The notes under the pieces were generated by a model. That model was not told the origin of the DNA. It was given only the letters and a program-made list of their open reading frames with translations, and ran no database searches. Of a DNA stretch of 64,000 nucleotides, positions 53,966 to 62,564 are shown in pieces. The number at the start of each line of letters is the position of its first letter. Position 1 is the stretch's first letter. The translations under genes and the position numbers were made by a program. Location of the stretch: positions 1 to 64,000 of the forward strand of contig DBMO01000007.1 of the NCBI GenBank assembly GCA_002298995.1, in the 5' to 3' direction. This stretch comes from Desulfarculales bacterium UBA696 (GTDB lineage Bacteria; Desulfobacterota; Syntrophobacteria; Syntrophobacterales; Syntrophobacteraceae).

Positions 53966-55512
53966 TGTTGGACCTCCTCTGGAACGGACATTTCGTCCGG
54001 AACGTCCGGCTCGCCTGTCTCGGGTTCGGTTCCGGCAGCCTGGCCGGGCGCCTTATCCGAAACCTCGCCGACATTCGTCGAAACTGCTTTCATTGACGGA
54101 GCGAGTCGATCGAAAGGCAGCGCTTCGAGGGTCTTGTTCAGCTTTTCAATGTCAAGCTGAAGCTGCACGTTGAAGCGCTCCATGTCCGAGTTGGGATTGC
54201 GGGTAACGGGAGAAGCAAATTTCACGTCGGTCAGCCCGTCGGTTTTCGAAAGCTCGGAGAGGTATTTGATTGCCGATTTGCTTTCACCCCTTATGATGAC
54301 CTGTCCCTTGCGCAGAGAAATGTAGTTGATCCAGGTATCGTCGGGGGTGATCATCGTCATATAGGTCAGGAGTTCAAGCAGCGGATAGCCCTCCCGGTTG
54401 AACTCGGAAAGGGTTTTTTTGTCTTCCTGGAATTTGGATATTCTGTTCTGCAGCTCTTCGATCGGCTTCCACTGAACTTCGAGCTGGTTCAACTGCCTTC
54501 TTAGCCCCTTTTCGGTCTGGAGCAGCCGGGACGAAGAGCCTACCTGCCAGAAAGCGAACAGCGCAAAGAGCACGACAAGTCCGGCAAGCGGCCATGCGGC
54601 ACGGGACACCTGCCAGGGCTTCAGCAGGATTTCATTATCGAAGGTAGGTATGTGTTCCTGCTGGAGGAGGCCCTTCACCCAGTTCGTGACAAACGCTCCA
54701 TCAATGCTTCGCTTGCATACCGGCAGACCCTTCTCACTCCAGTCGCTGCCGTAATCCCCATTGAGGCCGCACTCTGCCCCCGTGCAAAGCAGGTTGACGT
54801 GCGGCGCAGTTGTGTCGGAGCAGTCTTCAACACCCTCCCCCATACAATGCAGACTCTCGCGAAAAAGCTTCAGGCTGTCCTGCGACTTTCCTATCAGCAT
54901 TGAATCCATGAAGGCACCCCGGTAGAAGCGGTGAAGTTCAAGCTGCGAATCGTCCAGAACCCGCCCGATTATCTGTAGTGGTTCCTCGGGTTCGCCGGGC
55001 ACCGGGGATGGGATGAAAGTCCCGTATGCAAGGGCGCTCGGCACCACGGTGAAGAGATGGAACTGCTGCGCATTGAGCGCCGTTTGGAATTTCTCGTAGA
55101 CTGTCCTCTGCATGGCGAATATCGGGACCGAAATGTGCTGGTCCAGCGATACCGCGGGGCCGTAAAAGTGGAGCGTGCTGTCCATTTCGTGGAAAATGTT
55201 TTCCTGCCAGTCAAAATTTACCGCTTCCTCGATCTGGTCCTTTAGCGACAATGGATAATGTTCGCGGTGGACCGAGTAGAAAGTGGAAGGAACGAACAGC
55301 AGCAGCGCGCTTCCTTTCCGTCCTTTCGGCCTAAGGTTGAGAAACTGGATGTAGTCCAGCACGGACTCGCCGTCGGGAACCGGGTATCTTTCGGCCTGCT
55401 CGATTACCCACGAGCGCCATTTGCGCCTCGCCCGCACCACTTCGACATTGCGCGCTTCCACGTAGACGGCGACAAGATTTGTTGGTCTATATTTTATGAA
55501 GCCCTTAATCAT
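53962..55512 (-). CDS. gspL: type II secretion protein GspL, PilM-PilN-like fusion
   Basis: The 516-residue protein has an N-terminal actin-like cytoplasmic domain (about 1-290), comparable to PilM/GspL-cyto. A membrane segment follows (AWPLAGLVVLFALFAFW, about 308-326), then a coiled coil (330-370) and a periplasmic ferredoxin-like PilN/GspL domain with TYMTMITPDDTWINYISLRKGQVIIRG (two pieces: TYMTMITPDDTWINYI and SLRKGQVIIRG). The last 50 residues are acidic and Pro-rich. In type II systems GspL links the ATPase GspE to the periplasmic parts. The PilN-like domain makes it closer to type IV pilus proteins than E. coli GspL. Confidence 0.8.
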   Translation of the reverse strand: MIKGFIKYRPTNLVAVYVEARNVEVVRARRKWRSWVIEQAERYPVPDGESVLDYIQFLNLRPKGRKGSALLLFVPSTFYSVHREHYPLSLKDQIEEAVNFDWQENIFHEMDSTLHFYGPAVSLDQHISVPIFAMQRTVYEKFQTALNAQQFHLFTVVPSALAYGTFIPSPVPGEPEEPLQIIGRVLDDSQLELHRFYRGAFMDSMLIGKSQDSLKLFRESLHCMGEGVEDCSDTTAPHVNLLCTGAECGLNGDYGSDWSEKGLPVCKRSIDGAFVTNWVKGLLQQEHIPTFDNEILLKPWQVSRAAWPLAGLVVLFALFAFWQVGSSSRLLQTEKGLRRQLNQLEVQWKPIEELQNRISKFQEDKKTLSEFNREGYPLLELLTYMTMITPDDTWINYISLRKGQVIIRGESKSAIKYLSELSKTDGLTDVKFASPVTRNPNSDMERFNVQLQLDIEKLNKTLEALPFDRLAPSMKAVSTNVGEVSDKAPGQAAGTEPETGEPDVPDEMSVPEEVQQ

Positions 55513-55526
55513 GTCTTTTACCTCTC

Positions 55527-56441
55527 TTAAAGGACTTTCCTGCTCAAAATTTTATACGAACTCTTTTCCTGGGGGCTGAAGCGCACGGTGAGCCAAACGC
55601 CGACCGCGGGAGGACCGTTGGAACTCATGCCGAAAGAGAGTATCCTGTAGACCCCACCGAGCCTCCAACTCAGTTGCCGGGAAGCAGTTTCCTCTTCTTC
55701 GGTCGGGAGCAAACGTACATTACTCCCGTATATCGTCAGCATACTGAAAAGGGAACTCTTGCCCGGAATCAATAAATCCTTGTAGGCATCTCCAGGCGTA
55801 TCATCGCCGCCGCTTCCATACCCGTAGAAAAGCTTCTGCGTCATTCCGGGGACGAGCAGAAGCTGGTCGAGGCTGGTAAGCGGCCCGTTTAGCGGTCCGT
55901 AATTCAAACCCAGGTTTCTATAATAAGGCTTTTCTCCGCCAAGGAATCTCGCGGTGTCGTCCTGGTCGATGAAGTCCATGATGAGATCGGTCAGGTGATC
56001 CGCAATACCCTCATCGGCTCCCGCCCTTTCCAGGATCTCTTTTAGCTGTGGCTGCCCTACCCTGTTTACGTTTACCTTGCGCTCCTCGGGTTCCATTATT
56101 ACAACCGCCCGTCCCGTGTCGTACTGGACCACCCGCGGCTTTCCGTCGGGCTGCCAGTTTCGGTCGAGCGGCTCATCCGCGTTGAGCGGCTTCGGCTCCC
56201 CCATCCTCGCAAGGGCTTCGTAGCACCCGCCCGTTGCAAGATGAAGCGCTTGCGATCTCCTTATTGCCTGAATCCGGTCCTCTCCCTGAAACCGGGCCTC
56301 CGCGCTTATCTGCAGCGCAAACCACATTATGAGGGCGCAAATCCAGAGCACGGCAATAAGGATCACCCCCTTGCGATCCACAACCGGGTTAGGCAAAACC
56401 GCCCTGAGCGCGGCGAGATGTTTTGCAAATCCTTCGGTCAT
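55527..56441 (-). CDS. gspK: type II secretion minor pseudopilin GspK
   Basis: The 304-residue protein has a prepilin-like N-terminus (DRKGVILIAVLWICALIMWFA) with the cleavage-site Gly. A long alpha/beta body follows with ERKVNVNRVGQPQLKEIL and LTDLIMDFIDQDD, the helix-hairpin-helix-like region typical of GspK. It caps the pseudopilus tip together with GspI and GspJ. It overlaps gspJ by 4 bases. Confidence 0.9.
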   Translation of the reverse strand: MTEGFAKHLAALRAVLPNPVVDRKGVILIAVLWICALIMWFALQISAEARFQGEDRIQAIRRSQALHLATGGCYEALARMGEPKPLNADEPLDRNWQPDGKPRVVQYDTGRAVVIMEPEERKVNVNRVGQPQLKEILERAGADEGIADHLTDLIMDFIDQDDTARFLGGEKPYYRNLGLNYGPLNGPLTSLDQLLLVPGMTQKLFYGYGSGGDDTPGDAYKDLLIPGKSSLFSMLTIYGSNVRLLPTEEEETASRQLSWRLGGVYRILSFGMSSNGPPAVGVWLTVRFSPQEKSSYKILSRKVL

Positions 56442-57142
56442 CGGGTCCCCATCGGCCCGGTCGAGAGCTTCTGCTTGATCTCGATCGAGAATGGAGAGTT
56501 AACTGAAAAAGCCTGCGAAAAGTCTTCGGAATCGGGTGCTTTCCACCTCATGATCACCGAGGTGGGAAATTCATCCTTCTGGTCCCATTTGTCGGAGTTC
56601 TGGGAAGAACCCTCCCCACCGGAGTAAGACAGCTCGAAATTCGCGATTTCGACTGCATAAAACCGGATGATTGCCTTGGCATCGGTCGAAACCCCCGCTT
56701 TCACGAAATCCTTGACCGTATCCGGATCATAGGGGTTTAGGGGAATTTCCGCGTAATAGACCGTTTTGGCTGCCGGATCGTAGAGGTAGCGCGCTATAAC
56801 TGGGACACCGCCCGAGATTGCCTTGACCGAGTGGGAAGTTGCAAACGCAAGTGATTGAGCCTGCCCGGAAAAATAAGGGTGAGCACCCTCCTCGAACTTG
56901 ATGGGCGTGGGATCGAACTCGGCGAGCTGCCGCTTGAGCAGGTCCGCAAGGGCGGCGCTCTGATCGGGCTTGTGGTCCTGAGTGTCTTCCCAGGCCCTAA
57001 GCGCAAAAGAGAGACAAACCGAAAGGATAACCATCACGAGGGCGGAAATGGCCGTCGCAAGGATTACCTCGATCAGCGTGAACCCCTTTCTTCCCTTAAG
57101 CCATCCGGGAAATTCCATTTTGTCGCTCGAGTTAAGTGTCAT
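56438..57142 (-). CDS. gspJ: type II secretion minor pseudopilin GspJ
   Basis: The 234-residue protein has the prepilin peptidase site in GRKGFTLIEVILATAISALV, with Glu at position +5 of the mature protein. The globular domain fits GspJ in length and position between gspI and gspK. GspJ belongs to the tip complex of the pseudopilus. Confidence 0.88.
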   Translation of the reverse strand: MTLNSSDKMEFPGWLKGRKGFTLIEVILATAISALVMVILSVCLSFALRAWEDTQDHKPDQSAALADLLKRQLAEFDPTPIKFEEGAHPYFSGQAQSLAFATSHSVKAISGGVPVIARYLYDPAAKTVYYAEIPLNPYDPDTVKDFVKAGVSTDAKAIIRFYAVEIANFELSYSGGEGSSQNSDKWDQKDEFPTSVIMRWKAPDSEDFSQAFSVNSPFSIEIKQKLSTGPMGTR

Positions 57143-57207
57143 TTTCTTTTGCCGCGAATATCGCGGAATCTAAGGTAGTCAAACCTTTACAACGCTGCCG
57201 CCCGAGA

Positions 57208-57618
57208 TCAGCTCGGCGGCACGACCACGCTGAACTCAAGGTGACTGCCCCTGTAATCGAGCATCACCCTGTAGAGATCGCCCTTGTTTCCGGCCCTGTT
57301 TTCACTGAGCTGCACGGGGACCGAACGAACGATGACGACCGGAGAACCTTTCCGGTCTCCAAAGGTGATCGCGCCGTCCCCGATCCTCTTGGGATCGTCA
57401 AATATCGCCTGGGCGGCGGTCTCGAGGATGGGTTGTATCTGGCGCTTGTCCTTGAGCCTGAACCTGTACTGCATGGACATCGAAATGAGCCCCATCACCC
57501 CGCCTACAATGACCGTCCCGATGATCAGGGAAACCAGGATCTCCAACAACGTGAACCCGCGGCTGCCCTTCTTTCCGCCAATTCCTGTCTTTCTCATCAT
57601 TTGGGCCAGTCTGATCAT
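57208..57618 (-). CDS. gspI: type II secretion minor pseudopilin GspI
   Basis: The 136-residue protein has the prepilin site GSRGFTLLEILVSLIIGTVI and a small C-terminal domain ending in LEFSVVVPPS. Length and order (after gspH, before gspJ) point to GspI. Its start abuts the gspH stop by one base, so translation is coupled. A second start at MMRKTG (residue 7) is possible. Confidence 0.85.
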   Translation of the reverse strand: MIRLAQMMRKTGIGGKKGSRGFTLLEILVSLIIGTVIVGGVMGLISMSMQYRFRLKDKRQIQPILETAAQAIFDDPKRIGDGAITFGDRKGSPVVIVRSVPVQLSENRAGNKGDLYRVMLDYRGSHLEFSVVVPPS

Positions 57619-58085
57619 CAGGTCTGCCCCCTTGCAACTCCAACCGTGCCGAAAAGCGGGTTGATGGATATCCGGTAGGTTCTTTTATGGTCGAAAACCA
57701 GATCGAAGCTGTTCCCCACCATGCTGCCGTCCGGGTAGAAAGTGACCAGAAAATCACCTGTTTCGGGGTCCCTCTCGAGGCGTTCCGAAAAGATTTCGAC
57801 GTTTTCCGGTATAGGCCTGTTTGCCGGCTTGGCGAAATCGTAGACCCGGTCGGCGCTGTTTATCCTGAATGCAACCGGCTGTCCCGAGTTTACGGCAATC
57901 AGGCGCGCCCGCCTTATGGTGTCGACGAACTGCTGGAGAAAGTCGCCATCTTCGAGCCTCCTCCAGCCCGTTCCCACCCTGGGCATGACAAGGGCGACCG
58001 AGACCGAAAGGATAAGCAGCACCACTATCAACTCGATCAGGGTGAACCCCCTGCGTCTTCCATGCTGTTTAGAATTTGATGTCAT
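57618..58085 (-). CDS. gspH: type II secretion pseudopilin GspH
   Basis: The 155-residue protein has a type III prepilin leader (GRRRGFTLIELIVVLLILSV). A GspH-type body follows with FVDTIRRARLIAVNSGQPVAFRI (pieces FVDTIRRARLIAVNSG and QPVAFRI). It overlaps gspF by 17 bases. The major pseudopilin gene gspG, which normally sits at this position, is absent, so GspH directly follows GspF. Confidence 0.85.
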   Translation of the reverse strand: MTSNSKQHGRRRGFTLIELIVVLLILSVSVALVMPRVGTGWRRLEDGDFLQQFVDTIRRARLIAVNSGQPVAFRINSADRVYDFAKPANRPIPENVEIFSERLERDPETGDFLVTFYPDGSMVGNSFDLVFDHKRTYRISINPLFGTVGVARGQT

Positions 58086-59256
58086 TTATTCCAAAAATCG
58101 CTGTAAACATGCTCATAACCATAAGGGCGATAATAGCGCCGGTGCTCATGATAACAATCGGCTCCATCAGGGCCATGATACGCTGGAGAGTCCGCTGCAG
58201 CTCCTTTTCGAAGTACTCGGACAGCCCCAGAAGTCCCGTTCCGAGATTACCCTGTTCCTCGGAAATCCGGAGCATGGTGCCCATTCGCGCCGGGAATTCG
58301 GGGTGGATCCTGAAAAAGTTGCTCATCGAACGCCCCACTTTTATCTCCTGGTAAAGTGGAGCCAGCTTTTCCCGGAGCATCACGTTCATTATGAGTTCCT
58401 GCCCCAGGCTGAGCGCGCGGAGCAGCGGCACTCCCGATTCGATCATCGTACCGAGGGTGCGGCAGAACCTTGTTAACTCGCTGTGCAAAATTATGTAGCG
58501 GCTAAGTGGGAACCTGAACAGAAGCTTATCCGCCTCCATTCTCGCTGCCGGCTGCCTCATCAAATACTTGCCGCCCCAGAAAACCACCGCCAGCAGAAAG
58601 GGCAGCGTCCAACCGTAATCCCTTAGCCAGTTGCCCACCTGGAGCATCACTTCCGTAATGAATGGCACCTTCTGGTTGAGGTCGTGGAAGATTTGCGCGA
58701 ATTTTGGAATGACATACACCAGCAGTATGACCATCGAAACCATACTGGTGCCCAGAAGAATGATAGGGTAGATCATCGACGAGATGAGGGCCTGCCGGAA
58801 AGCGCGGCGCTGCTCCATGTATTGGGCGAGCCGCTTGAGTATCGGTCCGAGCGTGCCGCTGGCTTCTCCCGCCCTCACCATGTGGTCGGCAAGGGTGCCG
58901 AAAACGTCCCGGTACTTGCCTATGGCGCCCGACAGATCGCTTCCGCCCTGCACTTCTTCGAGCAGGTCCTTTACCATGCGCTGGAATCTCTTGTGCGTCT
59001 GGTTCGTGCTGATAAGCCCCAGGGCGCGGTCCACCGGGAGTCCGGCGCTCAGAAGGTCCGAGAGATCGAAGAAGAATCGTATAATGTGCTCTTCGGGAAT
59101 CCGGCGTCTCTGATGTCCCCGTACGGCCTTTATCTTTACCGGAAAGAGTCTGCTCGATTTTAGCTTGCGCGCGGCATCGGTTTCCGAGAGCGCATCCAAA
59201 ACTCCCTTGTGAATTTCTCCCTGAGCATCGCGGGCATGATACTGATAGTAGCTCAT
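58069..59256 (-). CDS. gspF: type II secretion inner-membrane platform protein GspF
   Basis: The 395-residue protein starts with the GspF N-terminus MSYYQYHARDAQGEIHKG. It has two repeated cytoplasmic four-helix domains (about 60-185 and 265-385) and three membrane segments near residues 165-190, 215-235 and 365-390. Conserved motifs LLSAGLPVDRAL and MIESGVPLLRALSL mark the two repeats. It anchors the ATPase to the membrane. It lies 23 bases after gspE. Confidence 0.95.
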   Translation of the reverse strand: MSYYQYHARDAQGEIHKGVLDALSETDAARKLKSSRLFPVKIKAVRGHQRRRIPEEHIIRFFFDLSDLLSAGLPVDRALGLISTNQTHKRFQRMVKDLLEEVQGGSDLSGAIGKYRDVFGTLADHMVRAGEASGTLGPILKRLAQYMEQRRAFRQALISSMIYPIILLGTSMVSMVILLVYVIPKFAQIFHDLNQKVPFITEVMLQVGNWLRDYGWTLPFLLAVVFWGGKYLMRQPAARMEADKLLFRFPLSRYIILHSELTRFCRTLGTMIESGVPLLRALSLGQELIMNVMLREKLAPLYQEIKVGRSMSNFFRIHPEFPARMGTMLRISEEQGNLGTGLLGLSEYFEKELQRTLQRIMALMEPIVIMSTGAIIALMVMSMFTAIFGINDIKF

Positions 59257-59279
59257 ATGAACCTATTCCGCTGAAATCT

Positions 59280-60977
59280 TTATGACAAACTCGTAACCCG
59301 CAGAACCTCGGAGAGCGTGGTTACACCCTCGACCACTTTGCGGAAACCATTGTAGGCCAGGGGCCGATATCCAGATGCGACAGCAGACTGAGAAATATAG
59401 CCGGCGTCTTTTCCGGCAACGATCCCGGACCTGACGGCCTCGTTAATCGGCAAAATCTCGAAAATCCCCTGCCTGCCTTTGTAGCCCGTATACCCGCACC
59501 TGTCGCAGCCCTTGTTCTGATAAAGCTTAAGCGGGGTGGGCAGGTCGGGCAGTATTTCGCTTATGCGCTTGATATCCACGTCACGAGCCTCGTATTCGAT
59601 CTTGCAGATAGGGCACAAAATCCGAATCAGCCGCTGCGCCATTACCGCCAGCAGCGAGTCAGCCATGAGGAATGATTCAATGCCGATATCCCGAAGCCTG
59701 GTGATCGCGCCGGGGGCGTCGTTTGTGTGAAGCGTTGAAAGGACCAGGTGGCCCGTCAGGGCCGACTCGATTGCGATATCCGCCGTTTCCTTGTCGCGGA
59801 TTTCACCTATGAGCAGAACGTCGGGGTCCTGCCGCACCAGCGAGCGCAATGCATTTGCGAATGTCAGATCTATCTGCGGCTTTACCTGTATCTGGTTTAT
59901 GCCGTCCAACTGATATTCGACCGGGTCCTCGACGGTGAGAATCTTTCGGGTGACTGAATTAAGCTTCTTCAGAACGCCGTACAGGGTAGTTGTTTTCCCC
60001 GAACCGGTTGGGCCTGTCACCAAAATCATTCCGTAGGGGCGCTCGATAAGGCCTTCTATATATTCGAGGTCCTTCCCGTCCATGCCGAGGTTGGTAAGGT
60101 TGTATTCGACCCCCTCCTGGGAAAGAAGTCTCAAAACAACGCTCTCGCCGTAGATGGTGGGCACGGTCGATACACGGATATCCACCTCGCGGTTTCCGAA
60201 ACGCAGCTTGATTTTGCCGTCCTGGGGCAGCCGCCTTTCCGCGATATTGAGGTTCGCCATAAGCTTGAGGCGGCTAATAATCGCGGATTGCATGTTCTTC
60301 TGGGGCGAATCGAGGTCGAAAAGCACCCCGTCAACCCGGCAGCGCACGTGAAAAGAGCGCTCGAAAGGCTCGAAATGTATGTCCGATGCCCGCATATCGA
60401 GCGCCCGAGAGATCAACACGTTTACCAGCCGCACTATGGGCGCTTCCTGGGCCAGACCTTTAAGGTGTTCGAGGTCTTCCTCGAAGCCGTCCGATCCCAC
60501 GGCGATCCCGTCGGATGCAGCCTGTGCCTCGCGGGCGGCCGTTCCGTAAAGCCGGTCGATAGCCGTGCGGATCTCTTCGCGCTGACCTATGCAGAGGTTA
60601 AGTTCCATGCCGGAAAAATAGCTCGACAGGATATTTATGATCGGCAAATTGAGGGGGTTATTAACGACCACCCGAACCCGGCCGCTGTCAACCTGGATTG
60701 GGAGCACCGCGTGCTTGCGCAGGAAAAACATTGAAACCCCTTCGAGGAGCACCGGTTTTTCAGGGTAGTCTTCCCGTTCGAGCAATGGTATTTCCAAATA
60801 TTTTGAGAGCACGCGCAAAATCCTGCCCTCGTCGGTTATTGCGATGTTTTCAAAGGCGTCCATAAGGGGTATGCCCTCGAAAAAACAGGACACCCGCAGG
60901 CGCTCCAGCTGGTCGTCCTGCAAGCTGAATTCCCGCCGAAATTGTTCAAGTAGAGAATTCTCTTTCTTTTTGGTCAT
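59280..60977 (-). CDS. gspE: type II secretion ATPase GspE
   Basis: The 565-residue protein has an N-terminal T2SSE_N domain (about 30-150), then the ASDIHFEPFE motif. Walker A is GPTGSGKTTTLYG (about residue 323), followed by the Asp box, LIGEIRDKETADIA (Walker B) and the His box LSTLHTNDAPGA. A zinc-binding tetracysteine follows (CPICK...CDRCG), as in GspE proper and PilB. It powers pseudopilus assembly. It is the first gene of the minus-strand cluster E-F-H-I-J-K-L-M-D. Confidence 0.96.
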   Translation of the reverse strand: MTKKKENSLLEQFRREFSLQDDQLERLRVSCFFEGIPLMDAFENIAITDEGRILRVLSKYLEIPLLEREDYPEKPVLLEGVSMFFLRKHAVLPIQVDSGRVRVVVNNPLNLPIINILSSYFSGMELNLCIGQREEIRTAIDRLYGTAAREAQAASDGIAVGSDGFEEDLEHLKGLAQEAPIVRLVNVLISRALDMRASDIHFEPFERSFHVRCRVDGVLFDLDSPQKNMQSAIISRLKLMANLNIAERRLPQDGKIKLRFGNREVDIRVSTVPTIYGESVVLRLLSQEGVEYNLTNLGMDGKDLEYIEGLIERPYGMILVTGPTGSGKTTTLYGVLKKLNSVTRKILTVEDPVEYQLDGINQIQVKPQIDLTFANALRSLVRQDPDVLLIGEIRDKETADIAIESALTGHLVLSTLHTNDAPGAITRLRDIGIESFLMADSLLAVMAQRLIRILCPICKIEYEARDVDIKRISEILPDLPTPLKLYQNKGCDRCGYTGYKGRQGIFEILPINEAVRSGIVAGKDAGYISQSAVASGYRPLAYNGFRKVVEGVTTLSEVLRVTSLS

Positions 60978-61446
60978 TTAGTGTTCCCTGAAATGCGTTG
61001 GAAGTTCATCTCCGGAAAGCAAGTCCCGAAGGCGGCCTGGATGGGCCCCGTCCGGGTTGAACTATTGTCCTGGAAAACTGACCAATGGGATAAATAACAA
61101 AACAGCGGTGAAAAGTAAACGTAAACCTTCGAAATCACGAGCTATTCAGAAGTGGACCATTCAGACTTGGCGCTCCCGCGACCGGGGGAATCTCTCTCCC
61201 GCCATGCGGGCGGTCTTTCGCCTGCCGGCTCCGCTACTGTTTTCTTGCCGCTGAACGAGAATATAATCAATCATTTTGAAAAAAAAATCGATCAACAACT
61301 CTTTTTATCCTTACAGTTTTCCATATCCTCGCCGAATTCGGGTAACGCACAAAACAGAAAACATATTTAAGCCCCTGGATTAGTCGCTATTCGCATGCCG
61401 CTTTGAAATATGGATGCTTATCATTATCTATAGGGGAGCATCCTGT
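60978..61446. other. divergent intergenic region, no gene seen
   Basis: About 470 bases between gspE and the DCC-family gene. It presumably carries the promoter of the secretion cluster. No structured element is recognised. Confidence 0.5.
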
Positions 61447-61878
61447 ATGGATTCCGTGATTTTATTCGACGGCTGTTGCGGCATGTGTTCGAGATCGGCC
61501 AGGCTGATCAGCAAACTGGACCGGCATCGAAGATTCAGGTTTCTCTCCCTGCGGACCGAACCCGGCAGGGAGCTTGTCAGACAATGCGGCGAAGATCCGG
61601 ACGACCCGCATACCCTTCTTCTTATAGAAAAAAACAGGTGTTTCCGAAAAAGCGACGCGGTGCTCGCAATCGGCGGCCGCATCGAGGGCCTTCATTACTT
61701 CGCCTCGGCGCTGCGCATGATACCCCGTCCGATTCGTGATTGGTCCTACGACATAATTGCCAGAAACCGCCACCGGCTCACGTGGGAAACCAAAACCTGC
61801 GCTCTATCTCCTCACGATGAACCGATTCATGACGCAAACCCCCGCTCTGAAAGCCCGGAAGCTCGGGCCGGTGATTAG
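61447..61878 (+). CDS. DCC-family thiol-disulfide oxidoreductase (DUF393)
   Basis: The ATG at 61447 (GGGGAG site 8 bases upstream) gives 143 residues; the frame begins 11 codons earlier without support. The N-terminus VILFDGCCGMCSRSARLI carries the DCC motif (D-G-x-C-x-x-C), and RFLSLRTEPGRELV follows as in the family. Members are predicted thioredoxin-fold oxidoreductases of unknown substrate. The C-terminal 30 residues are hydrophilic and not conserved. Confidence 0.85.
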   Translation: MDSVILFDGCCGMCSRSARLISKLDRHRRFRFLSLRTEPGRELVRQCGEDPDDPHTLLLIEKNRCFRKSDAVLAIGGRIEGLHYFASALRMIPRPIRDWSYDIIARNRHRLTWETKTCALSPHDEPIHDANPRSESPEARAGD

Positions 61879-61971
61879 CGGCAAATGCGGCGTGACGTGG
61901 TCTTCCTGTCATTTTTCTTTTTTGAACCAATGTTTACCTTTTTGTAAGAGAGATAGTAAGGAGCCTACTAG

Positions 61972-62109
61972 ATGAGCATCGAGGATCTTAAAGTGGGCCT
62001 TTTTGTCGGGACCGTTCTCATAGCGGCTTCCGTAAAGGACCTGATCGAAAAAAGGCGTCAAAAAATGCAAACGAGAAGTAAAGCCAACTATAAATGGAGA
62101 CTACGATGA
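61972..62109 (+). CDS. 45-residue small protein coupled to CsbD
   Basis: The frame starts with MSIEDLKVGLFVGTVLIAAS and ends in a basic tail (KDLIEKRRQKMQTRSKANYK...). A near-perfect AAGGAG site lies 8 bases before the ATG. Its stop codon overlaps the start of the CsbD gene (ATGA), so the two are coupled. The middle segment is short and hydrophobic (about 12-14 residues), possibly membrane-associated. No family is recognised. Confidence 0.65.
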   Translation: MSIEDLKVGLFVGTVLIAASVKDLIEKRRQKMQTRSKANYKWRLR

Positions 62110-62306
62110 ATTGGGATCAAATAGAAGGCAATTGGAAGCAAATCAAAGGAAAACTCCGGGAGAAATGGGGTGATTTTACCGACGACGATTGGGACAAGAT
62201 ACAGGGAAAGCGCGACCATCTCATCGGGAAAATTCAGGAACGGTACGGTAAGAGCCGCGATGAAGCAGAAAAAGAAGTAGATGACTGGCAGAGGCATTAC
62301 CACTGA
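62106..62306 (+). CDS. CsbD-family stress-response protein
   Basis: The ATG at 62106 with GGAG 6 bases upstream gives 66 residues; an ATG 12 bases earlier is the alternative. The sequence MNWDQIEGNWKQIKGKLREK followed by GKRDHLIGKIQERYGKSRDEAE is a full CsbD domain. CsbD-like proteins are small, hydrophilic and induced by general stress; their molecular role is unknown. Coupled to the upstream 45-residue gene and closed by an intrinsic terminator. Confidence 0.9.
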   Translation: MNWDQIEGNWKQIKGKLREKWGDFTDDDWDKIQGKRDHLIGKIQERYGKSRDEAEKEVDDWQRHYH

Positions 62307-62337
62307 TCTATATTTGCTCTACCGGCACAATCAAAGA

Positions 62338-62365
62338 AAGAAAGCCCCGGTCGAGGGGCTTTCTT
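62338..62365 (+). terminator. intrinsic terminator after the CsbD gene
   Basis: AAGAAAGCCCC and GGGGCTTTCTT form perfect 11-base arms around a 6-base loop, 32 bases past the stop codon. The A/T-rich ends of the arms supply the U-rich tail. Confidence 0.8.
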
Positions 62366-62564
62366 GCGTATAAAACCTACGTAACTCAAGGGCTACCCAC
62401 TGATTTTTCGAGCATGCCATGCCGCCCCGGTCCGCGGAAATCCGCTCCCGCGGCTTTGACAAAAGAGTAATTGACCGCTATTTTCCTAATCGCAATGCAT
62501 TTGCTCCCTTTTTATGCTCCTACAATTGATCTGTTTTGAAATAGACAAGGAGTCCAACTCGAGG

